Source of the DNA: Schistosoma haematobium
Taxonomy: Eukaryota > Platyhelminthes > Trematoda > Strigeidida > Schistosomatidae
Length of the DNA stretch: 64,000 nt
Assembly (NCBI RefSeq): GCF_000699445.3
Contig: NC_067196.1
Location: 74,531,864 to 74,595,863 of the forward strand
Direction: 5' to 3'
Made by a program: the position numbers and the translations under genes
Shown: piece by piece, positions 34,661 through 48,613 of the stretch
Layout: each line of letters begins with the position of its first letter
How positions within the stretch are numbered: the stretch's first letter is position 1
The notes under the pieces: model-generated
What the model was told of the DNA's origin: nothing
Databases searched by the model: none
The model's input: only the letters and a program-made list of their open reading frames with translations

Positions 34661-36364
34661 ATTTGCAACTAACACATAAGATCCTGATTAATTGCTTTTC
34701 CATAGTTTAAAGATTATAAACAATACAAAATTCAATATTACGAGATTATTATCGTTCTCATTAAAAACTTCGAATTCTACAAGTTAACCTTAGTCTTGCT
34801 TAATTGAAGATCGAATGCTATATACATATATATATATATGGGAAATCTTGAGTTTCACTACCGTTCAATTTTTTCAAATAACTGTAGAACGTCTATGCCA
34901 CAGAATAAATACACTATCAAATAAAAATTTATTAATTTATAGCGTTACAAGTACAGCCTTTCTCTAATAAAATAATTGAAATTCTCACAAACATTTCTCC
35001 TATTTTCTATACACACAAATTAAGATTTACGCGTAATAATCATTGCGTGTTTTATGTCCAAAAAAAGTAAAATAATGAAAATGAGAAATAGTAGAAAACA
35101 CAATTTATCTGATTATTAAAGTGTGATGCATATTTTGCATGAAATTTTATTCCTTTCTAAAGAAAACAAACTAGTTACAATGTAATATCAGTTCACACGA
35201 ACCAACTAACACATCACAAATAAAAGTGTAATGAATAATATCGTAAGCATATTTAACTATAAGCTTGATTGAAAGACTCCGTTATAACTTATAGGTCAAT
35301 TGAAATTGCTGCAAAAGGAACATAACTCAATCATTACTAATATCTTATGTCCAATAAATAAGAATTTTAATAGTTGAGATCATGAGTCAATTGAAGCTAG
35401 ACCACCATGGAAAACATGGAAGCACTAGATGGCCGTTTCGTCTTAATAAATAAGAAATATTTTTCTATAGTTTACTATGTGAGCTGATATATAATAGACA
35501 ACGAATGAAAACCAGGGAGCATTGGACAGTTTTTATTCCACTAAGAGATTCCTTAGCTGTAACGATCCATAGCCACATCAAGAATCAATTTCTAGATCCC
35601 TATGACTTACGTCATGTTTAATCTCATATTAGAATGAAAAATCCATTCAGTACTTCCTGGTTCTCTAACTAAGACCAATCAGTGATAACGACTACAAAAT
35701 CCAACCACCTCGACAAACTCTATCTAATAAAGTGTTATCAGATAAAACGACCATTGAATACAGTTCATAAAGATCCTTTGTAATTTAATTAACCTTATTT
35801 GTATACTAAATATGAGTTCATAATAATATAATTCAACTTTTCTTACACAAAACAGGTTTACATAAATAAACTTAATTTGAAAGAAACGCCTTCATTTGAC
35901 GTAGACGATCTTAATCTCATCGCCGAAAAATACACTTCATATTTGTGAAGGCGACAGACAAAAACTGTCAATTTTTCAGCCTATTATTTTAGAAATTTTA
36001 CAGTTCAGCAAATTCTTTCCCACATAGGCAATAACTATAGAACTTAGGCTATCGCAATATTTAGTTTTAGATAGATTTAATTTCAACCAAGTCATTTTCA
36101 AGTGATTGAACAATTTTAGTTCGATTTGTTTTAATTTCCTTCAAAATATTTCTTCAAGTGGATCAGACTAAACTGTAACATTATTCACTTTCGCTTTGAG
36201 TATACGAAAACTAATCTAAATATTATGTGAAGTTAAAAAATAGAGTAGACTTTTAGAAAACAGTCAACCTGAAACAGAGCTATATGACGTTTAACGAAAT
36301 AGTTTGATCATATGAAGATACCTATAATGAACTATAAACAATATCACAATTTTTACCATACTCC
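34661..36364. other. non-coding; family A SINE 3' half at 35367-35440
   Basis: 35367-35440 (minus) starts at GACGAAACGGCC and runs 3' through CCATGGTGGTCTAGCTTC. 35500-35700 has eroded, similar words. The rest is unrecognised. Confidence 0.6.
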
Positions 36365-38073
36365 TCATACTCAGTCAGTCAGTAACAACGTAGAACTTCG
36401 TATGTGCGTACATCAGTTCGAGTCGCCATACAAAATTACCACACAGATACAATTGTCGACTCAAATCCAATAGTGGTAGAGGTAGTAACAGCATAAACAC
36501 TAATCAGAAAGATTAGAGTTTGAAGATGCTTTTCGCGGAGTATATTCTGGTGAAATAAATTTGGAAAGAGAAAAAGAAGGGGACATGAAGAATTCAGAAG
36601 ATTAGAATTTGGGAGAACACAAAGAGTGGATGCACCTGCACCATTGCAAACAACTTTCAACCATGTCATTCAACGTCTATAACTATCGGTTGTTATCATC
36701 TCGCGGTCCCCAATCAGGTAGTCTACACCTATCAACATGGCTCAGTCCACTTGTCAGTGACTTCATGGACTTGTGCCATGTTTTGGTCTGGCCGCCCCTA
36801 GCTTTCTTCCAACCTAATCCTACACCATAAAACATCACACATCGGGGCAGTCAGTGGTTGGGCATACGTAACACGTGTCCCAGTCATTCCAACTGATGAA
36901 TTTTCACCGCTTAATCAATTGATTTGCCATCCATACCTAGTACCCGATTCATAACAACTGCATTACTTACTCGATGGTCCCAGGATATACGAGCAATATT
37001 TCGAAGACACCTATGACCAAATACTAGTAACCTACGAATATCCTCTACTCGTACCGACCATGTTTCATTGTCATAAAGACGGAACGAACTGCTGCACAGT
37101 AACCTCGTCCTTTGGTTGATAGACGGATATCTCGCCTACTCCATAAATGACACAAGTTGACAAAAGCTAGTCGAGCCTTCTGTATCCGTGCTGAGATTTA
37201 GTTGCACATCTGACCACAAGAGCTTATGAGACTTCCAAGATAATTAAAGAGGTCGACACACTCAACTATTTCACTCCCTATCAGTAGTTCGAGTGTCGAT
37301 GCAACCCAATTCTGAAGCAACATTTTGCATTTCGATGGGGAGAATCGCATGCCGAACATGCCTGCGTTGTTGCTTAGAGTGGTCAGAAGACTCTGCATTT
37401 TGTCAGCGTCTTCACCAAATAAAATTATGTCATCAGCATATTCTAAGTTAACAAGTGAATCTCCCGGTAGAAGTTCAACCCCTGGAAATTTAGATGAGGA
37501 AATTATTATCTCTAAAAGCACGTCAACGAAAAAGTTAAACAAGAATGGAGAGAGTGGACAGCCCTGACGAACACCACCTGAGGTAATCAATTCTGATGAC
37601 AGTTCGCCATAAGCTCTCACTCTACCAGTTGTGTTCGAGTAGATATCCTTTACAAGGTTAATGTACTTCTTTGGTAGTCCTTTCAGTGACAAACACTGCC
37701 ATAGAACCCCACGATCAACAGAATCAAATGCCGCCTTAAGGTAGTGATATACTACTATTTTGGGGCGTCTGAATGTGTGTCTATGTTCTGTGACCGGACG
37801 TAGTGTGAATATGTGGTCTATACAACCACGTCCAGGTCGTAAACCAGCCTGATTTTCTCTAGTCTGCTCTTCACGTGCTTTAGTTAGGCGTCGAAGTATT
37901 ATTGAAGCTAATATTTTAGACACTATATTAGTCAAACTGGTTCCTCTGTGATTGTCACAAGAGGACTTTTGTCCTTTCTTATAGACTGGCACAATCAGTG
38001 ATTGAGACCAATCAGATGGGATTACGTCCAGTCCCCAGATTCTAACTATACTTCTCATACTACTATAAGCCAT
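36365..38073 (-). mobile_element. non-LTR retrotransposon, RT to 3' end
   Basis: A 291-codon minus frame (37198-38073) holds reverse transcriptase blocks in order: IPSDWSQSLIVPVYKKGQKS, RPGRGCIDHIFTLR, SGGVRQGCPLSPFLF at about residue 165 and the catalytic YADDIILF at about residue 210. The catalytic Asp of block A lies in LKAAFDSVDR. Below 37198 the C-terminal region continues in broken frames (RCLRNIA-type, WLGHVLRM-type, KKARGGQTKTWH) to a 3' UTR ending in repeated TGAC at about 36370. It lacks the endonuclease and is frameshifted, so it is dead. Confidence 0.85.
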
Positions 38074-38790
38074 TTATTAAACCCTTTTTAAAAAAAGTGA
38101 AATATTGTGTATAAATATGACCATTTGTTTTAAAGTTCTTGATTGAAAATTCATTCAGTGAAGTACTTACTTCACTTTAAAATTGGGCCTCGATCAATTT
38201 GAAAATATAAAACGATAACTAATCTTACCATTTCAAAAAGTATGCAAGAACTTTCTACTTGAAAATTTATATTATTTATAACTAAAAACAACCAACAAGT
38301 CTTAATTATAAAAAAAGCATCAAGATGGAAAAGAACGATAACTTTACAAAATATACATTTCTATGACATTTGACTTTATTATATTCTGCTTACATACAAC
38401 ATACAATATTTATACATTGTATCTTTTGTATTTTAGATAAAGATTCGTTTAGTTTCTAACTAATTCTTTTACAGAAACTATCCAGTATTTATGATCTTTT
38501 TAGTTGACTTTTATATCACTTAATTTGTAATTTATAGACTGAAACAAGGCCAATGAAGTTTAACTCGTTATTCGTCTATAGAATGCGGTAGAGAATGAGA
38601 GAAAGAGAAAAAACAAAACAATAAAATTATATAAACCGAAATACATCCTTTAGATGATATATTTTTTTCAATTAGTACAAAGTCATATATCATTTCATTC
38701 ACAAAATAGAATTCATAAATACAATCTGTGCAACGCAAAATGCAAATATTTTCCGGTATATTAGAGGAAAGAGTTGAAAAAATCAAAATA
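38074..38790. other. non-coding, GPATCH1 3' flank
   Basis: AT-rich, no supported feature. Confidence 0.4.
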
Positions 38791-38796
38791 TTTATT
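38791..38796 (-). promoter_or_regulatory. candidate poly(A) signal of GPATCH1
   Basis: AATAAA is present on the minus strand about 190 bases after the GPATCH1 stop. Because the region is AT-rich, the hexamer alone is weak evidence. Confidence 0.35.
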
Positions 38797-38984
38797 TTAA
38801 GATGGATATACGCCAACTTATTTGTAAAGAAATATAACCAAAACTTTCTAGTCAGAAGAAGAATATGAAGACTACAAAAACAACATGGTAAGAGTAGTAT
38901 TAGTAGTAGTAATAGCAGTAAGTAGTAGGTTAGAAAATAACTTTTAAAAAATGGTTTATGTACAAATTTGACAATCGTCGAAAT

Positions 38985-39146
38985 CTAATCAGAAGTATCA
39001 GAAGAGTTTGAATCCGAAGAAGAAATTGGTGCTTTACGAGAAACTTTCTTGCTCTTGTGTTGTTTTTTATGTTTTGTTTTATGTTTTCTTTTGCTGTTCT
39101 TTGTTTTTTTATGTTTAGCGGAATCACGATTGACAAGATGAGATTC
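38985..39146 (-). CDS. GPATCH1: GPATCH1 last exon, Lys-rich tail and stop
   Basis: The acceptor is TTCATTCTAG and the frame ends in TAG at 38985-38987. It encodes ESHLVNRDSAKHKKTKNSKR, more Lys/His runs that would serve as nuclear localisation signals, and a Ser/Asp end, SSSDSNSSDTSD. Human GPATCH1 ends with a similar KHRKHKHKGK stretch and a Ser/Asp-rich tail. Confidence 0.93.
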   Translation of the reverse strand, partial: ESHLVNRDSAKHKKTKNSKRKHKTKHKKQHKSKKVSRKAPISSSDSNSSDTSD

Positions 39147-42100
39147 CTAGAATGAAATTAAAGGAAAGTAAAATAATAAACAATTATCTGGGTTTTTTTT
39201 AATGTAAAGTGATGACTAAGTACCCAAACTATTAGACCTTAAGTAATAAGCCATAGAGCTCTCAAACCAAATCCGGCAACTTCGGTATGGACACACCGAT
39301 AGTATCAACAACTCCTGAGTACTGTGGCTCATAGGCGAGTACATGATAAACCAGCTACATTTAAATCATTAGTCTATTTTGCTTTGTCCACTGTCCCAAT
39401 TCATCCTTTCGTAATAATGTGGTGTGGAGACTTAGTTCGATGGATATGTGTCTTAAGTTCCACAATGCTTATCACTGATAGATCACTCTACTGTGTGGTA
39501 AATAATACAGTAAAGGATCTATATGTATATTGTATTCATACATGAGTGTGTGTTGATCAAACACTAGTCACCTTCCACGATTAATAACAACTTTTCTTCA
39601 CAGACTGAACTAAATTAAAACATTATTTCACTTGATCTTATAATACAGTTTCCTGAAATCATAAAATTAGGTTATTATCGATACTTCAAAGTATAACTCG
39701 TACTTAAATTTTACTGACAACTCCATCAACACAATGATAATAAGCTTATAAATTTTAAAACGTTTTACTAACACGCAATTTTATTAACACAGGTAAAATA
39801 TAAAATACGTTGAATGTTAGTGGAGTAATTTCACGTACCACAAATAAAATATCATCTGACAAGGTAGAACATGATGCTTTTTCTTGATTTTTTGTCAAAG
39901 AAATTGGATTAGTTTTATCAGATGTAGGAGCTAAATAAACAATGAAATGAAATATTAGAGAAAAGAAGATACGATGGTTTTAAACAGAAACTATTCGAAA
40001 ATCTCATAAATAAGACTTGGAAATGATTCAACAGTTTAAGACGAATAAATATTTTCAATAACTGGTGACCAATGTACCTATTTAGATGTATATTGTATTT
40101 ACTGATGGATAGTTTTATTACGTTGTCTAATACTCTGGCAATGAAAAATTCCACACTGTTGTTATCTTATAATATAAAATGATATTTGTATATGGTATTT
40201 CGAAAATACAACAGCCGTAGAAAATAGAATGGATTATAGTGCTTAAACTTGGAAGAAATGCAAAAACATACCAAAGGTTTTTATTTACCTTAAACAAGCT
40301 AATCGTTAAGAGACTGAATTAAATGTGACGCAGTTTAATTTGATGATCAAGTACGATCTCATGTACCGATCCTCTAGTAGAATGTCTGGCATGAACTATC
40401 AGATAATCCAATTACTCATTTGACGTTGTAATGAACCAGAACACAGGTGGGGACAACCGATTTATTGATTGACACAAAATTACAGAATCATCTTGATAAA
40501 ATATGAAAACCATACACTAAATACTTCATCTGCGAAATTCTATAATTTGTCCTTCACATTCTATATGATTCCTCCAATTCACAATTCCTTTCTATTTCTG
40601 TTTTCTTCAAGTCGACCTTCATAGACTTCTACTGACAGGTTTTCCACTTCTGAATGGTGTAACATACTATTTATGCCGACAGACATAAATAGTATACACC
40701 ACAACGTTATTATGAATGAAAAACGAAGTTAAAATTTAAAGATTTCATTGTGAGATTTGTAAGTATTGGCTATGTAAGGTGATAGCTACAAAAGGATATT
40801 GCACTAGAAATTCTACCACTATTCTCGAGGACCTAATCATTAGTTCCAATAAATTATTTAACAAGTACTGATTACTCTTCGGTTTCCCGTTGAATAAAGT
40901 CTGAATACAGTTATTTCACAATTTTTTAGTTCTGATGAAACAGAAACCAACTGAAAATGGTCATTCAAATACGCCAGTGATATCCAGATAAATAAAAAAA
41001 TTATAAACACAATCGAAAACATACTAAAATTCGGCGGTAAATCCGGTCCATACAATAAATCCGGATTGAGATTATTCTGTGAGGAGGTATGAACTTTGGA
41101 CGATACTTCAGGTCGTGTAGTCATTCGTGTTAAGCCGGATAATGGACCACCTAAAAAATTAAGGTAATAAGATATATGAACCACTTAATAGATTACCGTA
41201 AATACAAACTTACGCATATCTCCATTCGGTTCAAATAGGTGTGAAAATAATGTATGTGCTTTGAATAGATCAGGCTGATCTAAAAAGATAAATAAAATAT
41301 TAAAGATAATCAAAAGCAGGATGTCTCGAAATTACCATTAGACAGTTCAACGGAATTCGATTTGATAACTCTCGATACGGTTAAATCATCTTTTTCACGG
41401 TCTTTATTGTTAATATTATTATCATCAACGTCGTTATCTGATAACGAAGATGAACTCAATTCTTCATCAGATGCAAATATTGATTTGAACAAATCCATTG
41501 GAGGTTTATCTGTATGATCAGTAAGAACATCTATGCCTATTTTCGGAAGAGCAGGACCCATAACCCGTGCGTTCTAGTAAACAAAAAGTACAAATAAAAC
41601 GTACATGATTATTTTATAAAGTGTATTAAGGAGTCCTTATTTCTTATGTCAGGATATTAAAACACGTTACATCAATACTGATCACGAAAAGAAGGCACTA
41701 TTATTGACTTATAGTGTTTTTATACTTATTACCTATTTATTTAAACACAAACATTGGTACAAGGCGGCACCAAATACGTATGCATCGCACAAATCATATG
41801 ATTTTTGTAAGGGCTATGACACTTCTTGGGTGCCCAAAATGAAGCAGGTGGTTTTCTTAGGGAGTCACTTCCCGCCCCCTTGACCTAGAGGTTTAATCTA
41901 CAAGGCAGTGGAGCAATGTAAGGAGATTGAGTCTCATGGTAGCCAGTGACCAGCAATAGGTTCATATGCCATTTGTTCCTTCAGGATCCTGGAGCCCACG
42001 TGCACCACTGGTTTGGAATCAGGGTTTTCTGCCAGTCCTGGTTGGATCCTTCATATCTAACAACTCGGTTAAAGCAACGAACTTTCGCTTTTCGTCATCT

Positions 42101-45100
42101 CAATTTCGTGAACAGCACTCTAACCGCGAGAACGCAGTGAGTGGGACTTCCCTTGCAGTGGCTGTAAACGCGTGGTCAAGTGAGAGCATTTTGAGAGGGA
42201 GAGCTGACTTTCCCAACTCTCGCTCGTACCACGGTTTTTGGAGGAGTTTTCATACTAAATTTGTACATAGTCATACAGTTAAACTGATAAAGTTATATAT
42301 GTGATATATGTTATTATTTTGTTCTTGACTCAAATGATAGGACTATTTTAACACATGTTTAACAATTCATTTCAGTCTGTCGTCATTAACGTATGACCTG
42401 GTAAGAACGGGTATTAGCCAAAGTCCTCATAGCATATCGGCACAGTGAACGAAATTTAACAAGATGAATAGCTAACTATTCGAAATAATGGCATAATGTC
42501 AGTGAGAAAAACTAAACATTGGTAAATATGTTTCAAAAAGAAGATATGTATGAAAATATACTTAAACTCAAAACTTATGGAAAGATAAGGAGTGAATCCA
42601 GCTGCGTCAATGGGACCGATTTCAGTACCTGGAACCCAGTAAGATGCCTAAGACAAAGTCAGTGATTTAATAAACTTATCCTATGTCTTGGTTCGACTGC
42701 TACTAGCTTTCCTCCAATCTACACTTAAAGTAGTCATCATCGCGCGTCGAGGTAGACGGTATATGGGAATACTTAATATATGTTACAGCCATCTCGGTTG
42801 ATAAAGTTCACAGTCACCATATGCGAGTAATTTTTCGAAGACATCGATGAAGAAATAGTAGTAACCTACGAATATACTCTACCCTACAGTAGATACCATT
42901 CCAGCGAAAGGAAAACATCAATACACGACCAATATATAATCTTAAAAGTTAGATAAAAAAGGTATTTGAGTTGATTACTTCCTTGACATTTTAACTCAAT
43001 AAATACTAGATTTTAAAGTATCATCCATTAAAGATGTCTAGCTTATGTAAATGAGAAAAAAGCAGTGTACGAAACACATAAAACAAAGAACCCTTTTAGG
43101 AAGAAAGAATTAAATTATATAAGTGAAGAAGTAGAAAATAACATTAAAAGTCAAGATTTAAACAAGGAAATGATACACTTGTTAGTGCCATTTTAACCAA
43201 TTTTGAGACAGATCACTATAGTCTTCAATCAGATAACCGATAAGAATATGTCATGTAAGGTTTAGTGCAAGAATCAAAGGTACCGGATATTAATAAAATC
43301 TGTAGATAAATACACTATACATGATAATTTTTGGGCAAAACGAAACTTACCGATCCATTCACAATCTCACTGGTAGTATCATGAGAAATTTTATCTGATA
43401 GTTGGACGTTTTCTAACAAACTATTATTATTATTATTACTATTATTATCAATTTCCACAACATTGTCTGTAGTTTCGGTTGTTTTACTCTGCTCAATAGA
43501 TTGAAACAAAGTTGCGAATAAAGCTTTTCCACGAGACTGAAAAGTTGTACCAGTCAGGTTAGGCCTATAGGGTGTATTACTGGCAGGAAGTTCTGACATA
43601 GTACCAGAAGGATCGTTGCTGTCACTGTCAGAAGAATTAGACTCGTCACTTAATTGTGGTTCACAGGAAGTGATATTCGAAGAATTCAACTTTTGAATTG
43701 AACCAGTAGTGTTAACATCCAATAGATCGAAAATAGAAAACTCATTTGCCGTGGAACTATCAGAGAATCTACTTTTTCCATGTTTACCAAACTTTTGACG
43801 AAAAGGATTACGAGGACGTCTGTCATCTGGACAGCCGACAAAAGTGGAACTATGAAGGAATGAAAGAAATTATTGTGTAGATTTAACAAACATTTAGCTT
43901 TTATTCATGCAAATCATTTTAAAAACCTTAAGGCAATTTTCCAAAAAGGAAAAAGTTGAAAATAAGACTAAGTGAACATTTAAAAAAAACGAACTGAAAT
44001 AGGATACACAGTAGAATATCATCAATGAAATAGACTTCTATTATGAAATGTGATTTTATGAGCGAATGAGTTAGGTGATTAAAATGAATAAATATGATGC
44101 TGATAAATAGAAAATATCTAATGACACAGTGCGGTCAAGTGATGACTACCCATGAGACTGAATTATTGACGCAAGCTTACAGTGAAATTGATATCAGAAA
44201 ACAAGACAGTTGCCCAACAGAATAGATTTTTTTCTTCTGACAAAATAACATGCTTATATGACGAGCACAAGAATAAACATGCTTGTAAGTTGCTTAACAA
44301 ATAAATGAATAAAGAATATGACAACTATAGGTCATTCGCTTTTCAATGGGATATTGAACTATTAAGCTTAATTCTTGCCCATCATGTCCAGTTCAAGGTC
44401 GATTTCATAAAATAATTGTGACATTTTTTATATAGACAGTTTCATAGAATACCTTCATATGTAGTTTTGACAGATTAATGTCAATTGACTAAAGCATACA
44501 GAGTGACATATTATTATTATTATTAACAATTGATGTTAAAAGCATCACTATTAAACGAACGTTTTACAGAGTAGGTGACTTCCATTTCATATTAATAAGT
44601 ATGAATTAGCGCAATAAAAAAATAATTTATGAGATAAGTTAGGAAATTAGAATTTAAGGAGACATAGAGTGAATGCACCTATGTCGTTGCGAAATATTTC
44701 AAGTCACGTCACCCAAACTTTCTAACCATTGGTTATAATAATCACATGAACCTCAACCTGCCTAGTCAGTGACTCTAAGGACTGATACCATGCCTTGGTT
44801 TGACTGATCGTAGCTTTCTCCAAACTTACTCTTACACCAGCCCGTCGAGGTAGTCAGTGGATAGGATTACTTAATACATATCCTAACCATCCCAGTCAAT
44901 GAAGATTCACTACATCATCAATCGATTTGCCCTCTTTACCTAGTACTCTGCAACTAACCTCATAACTAATTAGGTAGTCTCAAAATATAGGAGCGATGCC
45001 TTAAAGATACCTATGATCAAATACTAACAACCTACGAATATCCTCCATTCTTAAGGACCACGTTTTCCAGCTACATAGTAGAAGAGTGTTGATGAGCAGT

Positions 45101-46216
45101 ATACTTGTCCTTTGATTAGTCAATGGCTATCTCGCCTTGGCAATAAGTGAAGTTGGCAAAAGCCAATTGTGCTTTACGAATTCATGCCCACTACGGTTGA
45201 GATTTCTGAGAGAAATGGAGTGATCGAAACACTCAACTATATTCACTTCAAGAGTCTGAAGAAGATTTGTAGCTTAGGTGGAGTTTTTTTTCTCTGAGCT
45301 GGATGATTTGGTAGAATTTTATGCTGATGATGTCGTTCAGAATAACGATGAAAGCTCCACGACCAAACCATCCAGCTCAGAGAACAAAACTCCATCTAAA
45401 TACATTCAATTTCGATCATTAGTTTAGGCGTTGACACAGACCAGTTCAAAGTAACATTTTGTATTTAGTAGGAAAGAAACAAACTCCAAACATACTTGTA
45501 TTATTGTTTAGGACGATCAAAAGACCTGGTATTTTATAAACGTTCTCATCAAACAGAACCATATCATCAACAAGAGAATTTTAATGGTTCCACTAACTAT
45601 AACAAATTTCTTCTTAATAAATAAAATCAACTCAATAAAAAAATTGTTTCAATTGAAAGGCTAGAAAAATATCACACATTTATAATCATCTACAACATCT
45701 TTACATAATAATAATAAGAATAAAAATAATAATACGTTAATTACTATTATATAATGTTAAATAATGGTTGACCCTCTATGGATAACTGGAAAACTTTACA
45801 ATAAGAATAAAACAATGCTTATTTAATTTACAGTTTAAAATAAGGTCTGTGTCAATCAATGTATCATTTCATTAAAGGTCATATAAGAAGAGAAAATAAA
45901 ATGAATTACAGGTATTCTTTTTTAAACAAAACAAAAAAAGAAACAGTTGTCTTTTTCACACAAAGTTTATTTATCTTAAGTGGTAATAGTAAATATTATA
46001 CATCATAAATAAATAAAAATAATAAAAAACATCAGCTTGTAACAATAGTAAATAGTAGTGGAACAATTTTAAATTGTTAACTTAATTTATTCTATACAGT
46101 TGGCCTCCATTTAAGGTATTTAAACAAAGCAAGAACAATTGAATCAGGATTATATGTATTCACTATATGTTATGTACACTATTCAGTTATGTTTTAGATC
46201 TAACCTCAAATGACCT

Positions 46217-46254
<38 letters not shown>

Positions 46255-48528
46255 GATACAAATAAGGTTGTAAGGAGCTGAAAAAATCTATAAGATGTAT
46301 AACGAACATTAAAAACCTGGAAGCATTGGATGGCCGTTTCGTCCTAGTACGGAACTCCTCAACAGTGCGCATCCACGAGCCCGTACAGGGGACTCGAACC
46401 CAGGACCTTCAGTCTCGTGCGCAAACGTTTAACATTTGGACCACTGAACCGGCATCTGATGGTGCTAATGTCTAACTTCAAATAATCCACGATATTGCGT
46501 GACCATCTTCCACTGTTGTCGGTGGGTAACTGCATCACACCCGTGACTGTTGAACTCCACTAAGATGAAATAGCCGTCCAGTGCTCTCAGGTTTTCGATG
46601 GTGATCTAACATTAATGGATTCATGATTTCAATTAAAAAAAGGAATAACTAGGATGCTTTTAGAATTTCATTAAAAATATGAGCCAATTCAAGTTAGACC
46701 AACATTGTAAACCTGAAAGCACTGGATGTTCGTTTTATCCAAGTATGGAACTCCTCAGCAATGTGCATCCACAACCGCACGTGCGGAGATCGAATCCAGG
46801 GCTTCCGGTCCACATGCAAGCGCTTAACTTCTAACCTAAATAGGTTCATCAAATTTCAGTGAAATTCAACAATCTCTGCAACTCTTCAGTGACAGTTTTT
46901 GAAGTAATTCTTTTCAGTGAGTGAATAACTTTGTTACACTTGATGTTAAAAGACTGGCCTATATGAATGTTCTTTGGAGTAGAATATAAAACAAATGTAG
47001 ACTAATCAACTTTACGAATGATTTTTACTAATTCCTCGAAACGCATCGAGTTTATGATTGGAAAAGATTAACACTAAAAAGGAAAATTAGTATCATTCTA
47101 CTTTTTTATTGAAACATAATTTATTTACTCAATGTCCAGATTATACTTATCAAAGTAGAAATAAAGATATTAATAATAACAAACACTTACTCAGGATATG
47201 GATCAGGAACATTTATACGTTTACATAAAATTTTATCAGGATGCCATTTTAAACGCCGTCTAGTTAAAGCTCCATAAGATTCTGTTGCAACAGCATGATC
47301 ACGTGGTTCAACTGTATCTAAGCTCTAAGTGAATAAAAAGAATAGGGATTACATAAACAACGTATAGTCACATTTTGTTAAGAAAAATGAAAAAAAACAA
47401 ATTGATATAATTGTATAAATTAAAAGCCTAATGACATCATGATCTATTTATTTAACAAAAGAAATAATATCAACTTCATTTAGACACAATTTTAGACAAA
47501 CAATGGTCTGTGAAAACTTGCAACAAGTCAACATCTAACACTAGTTCACATTTTACACACTGTTTTGGTATTGTTTTTTCCAAGTCTGAAAAAATATCCC
47601 TCATTAATGACACCAATAATCAAGTAGTTTTTAATTTAAAGAAAATTAAATTCAGACATAAAGACAGGAGTGAGTGGTACGATAAGCAGATCTCTTTTCA
47701 ATTGTACAATAATAATTAGATAGACTTCTCGAATTGGTAATTTATATGTTTACTAATAACTGTTTCAGTGTATAAATGATAACTTGAAGAAAATTACCAA
47801 TCTGAGTAAGTATATAGCAAGGTTTATCAATAAAAATATAATACCTGAACATTTAATAACACTAGTGATTTCTTATGCCAAAATAGAAGATTCTATACAC
47901 GAACGACAACTTCAAATGTGATACAGTTGCAGAGAAATACGAAAATATTTTGAGGTCCTTCAAAATCGAAAGCTTTCCAATGACCTAAACAAACAAGTAC
48001 ATTCACTTCTGATCAAATTGATGAGAGTTCTTCTAGAGAACTGCATGTTGGTTATTTGAAGCATACTCTACATTAAAGCATTTAACAGCATTATTCCATG
48101 TAGTCAAAAACAGTAAACCTGTCAACGTTGGTTATCTAATAAAAACCAATCAACTATGACATGAAAACAACTTACCAAAGGTAGCGTGTTTTCGTGCATT
48201 TCTGGAATGCATAACCTTCATAAAAGAAATTATCAATTATAAATACAAAAGAAACATATCCAACTGCCTCAACTAAGACAATAATTTCAAGTCGAACAGA
48301 TTATCGAGTTATCATACCCCAAACAAAATTGTATCGTTGTCTCTCTATAATCTTGTTAAATTTATATCATTTTAGAAATCGTCTCATCATTGTTATGCAA
48401 TCTATTTTCAGAATCATTCTTTTTCTCAATTTAATTTCTATGACATTTTTAGCTCATTTCTCAATTTTGATAACAAGTAATTTTCTTAATTAAAAATAAA
48501 ACCATTCCTTTGTTACTACATTCGATAG

Positions 48529-48571
<43 letters not shown>

Positions 48572-48578
48572 GTAGTAT

Positions 48579-48613
<35 letters not shown>

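Noticed and set aside
47510..47719. 69-codon plus-strand frame in a GPATCH1 intron
   Set aside because: Antisense, no homology, no regulatory context.
48531..48613. CRISPR-like short regular repeats
   Set aside because: A simple trinucleotide microsatellite without spacers.
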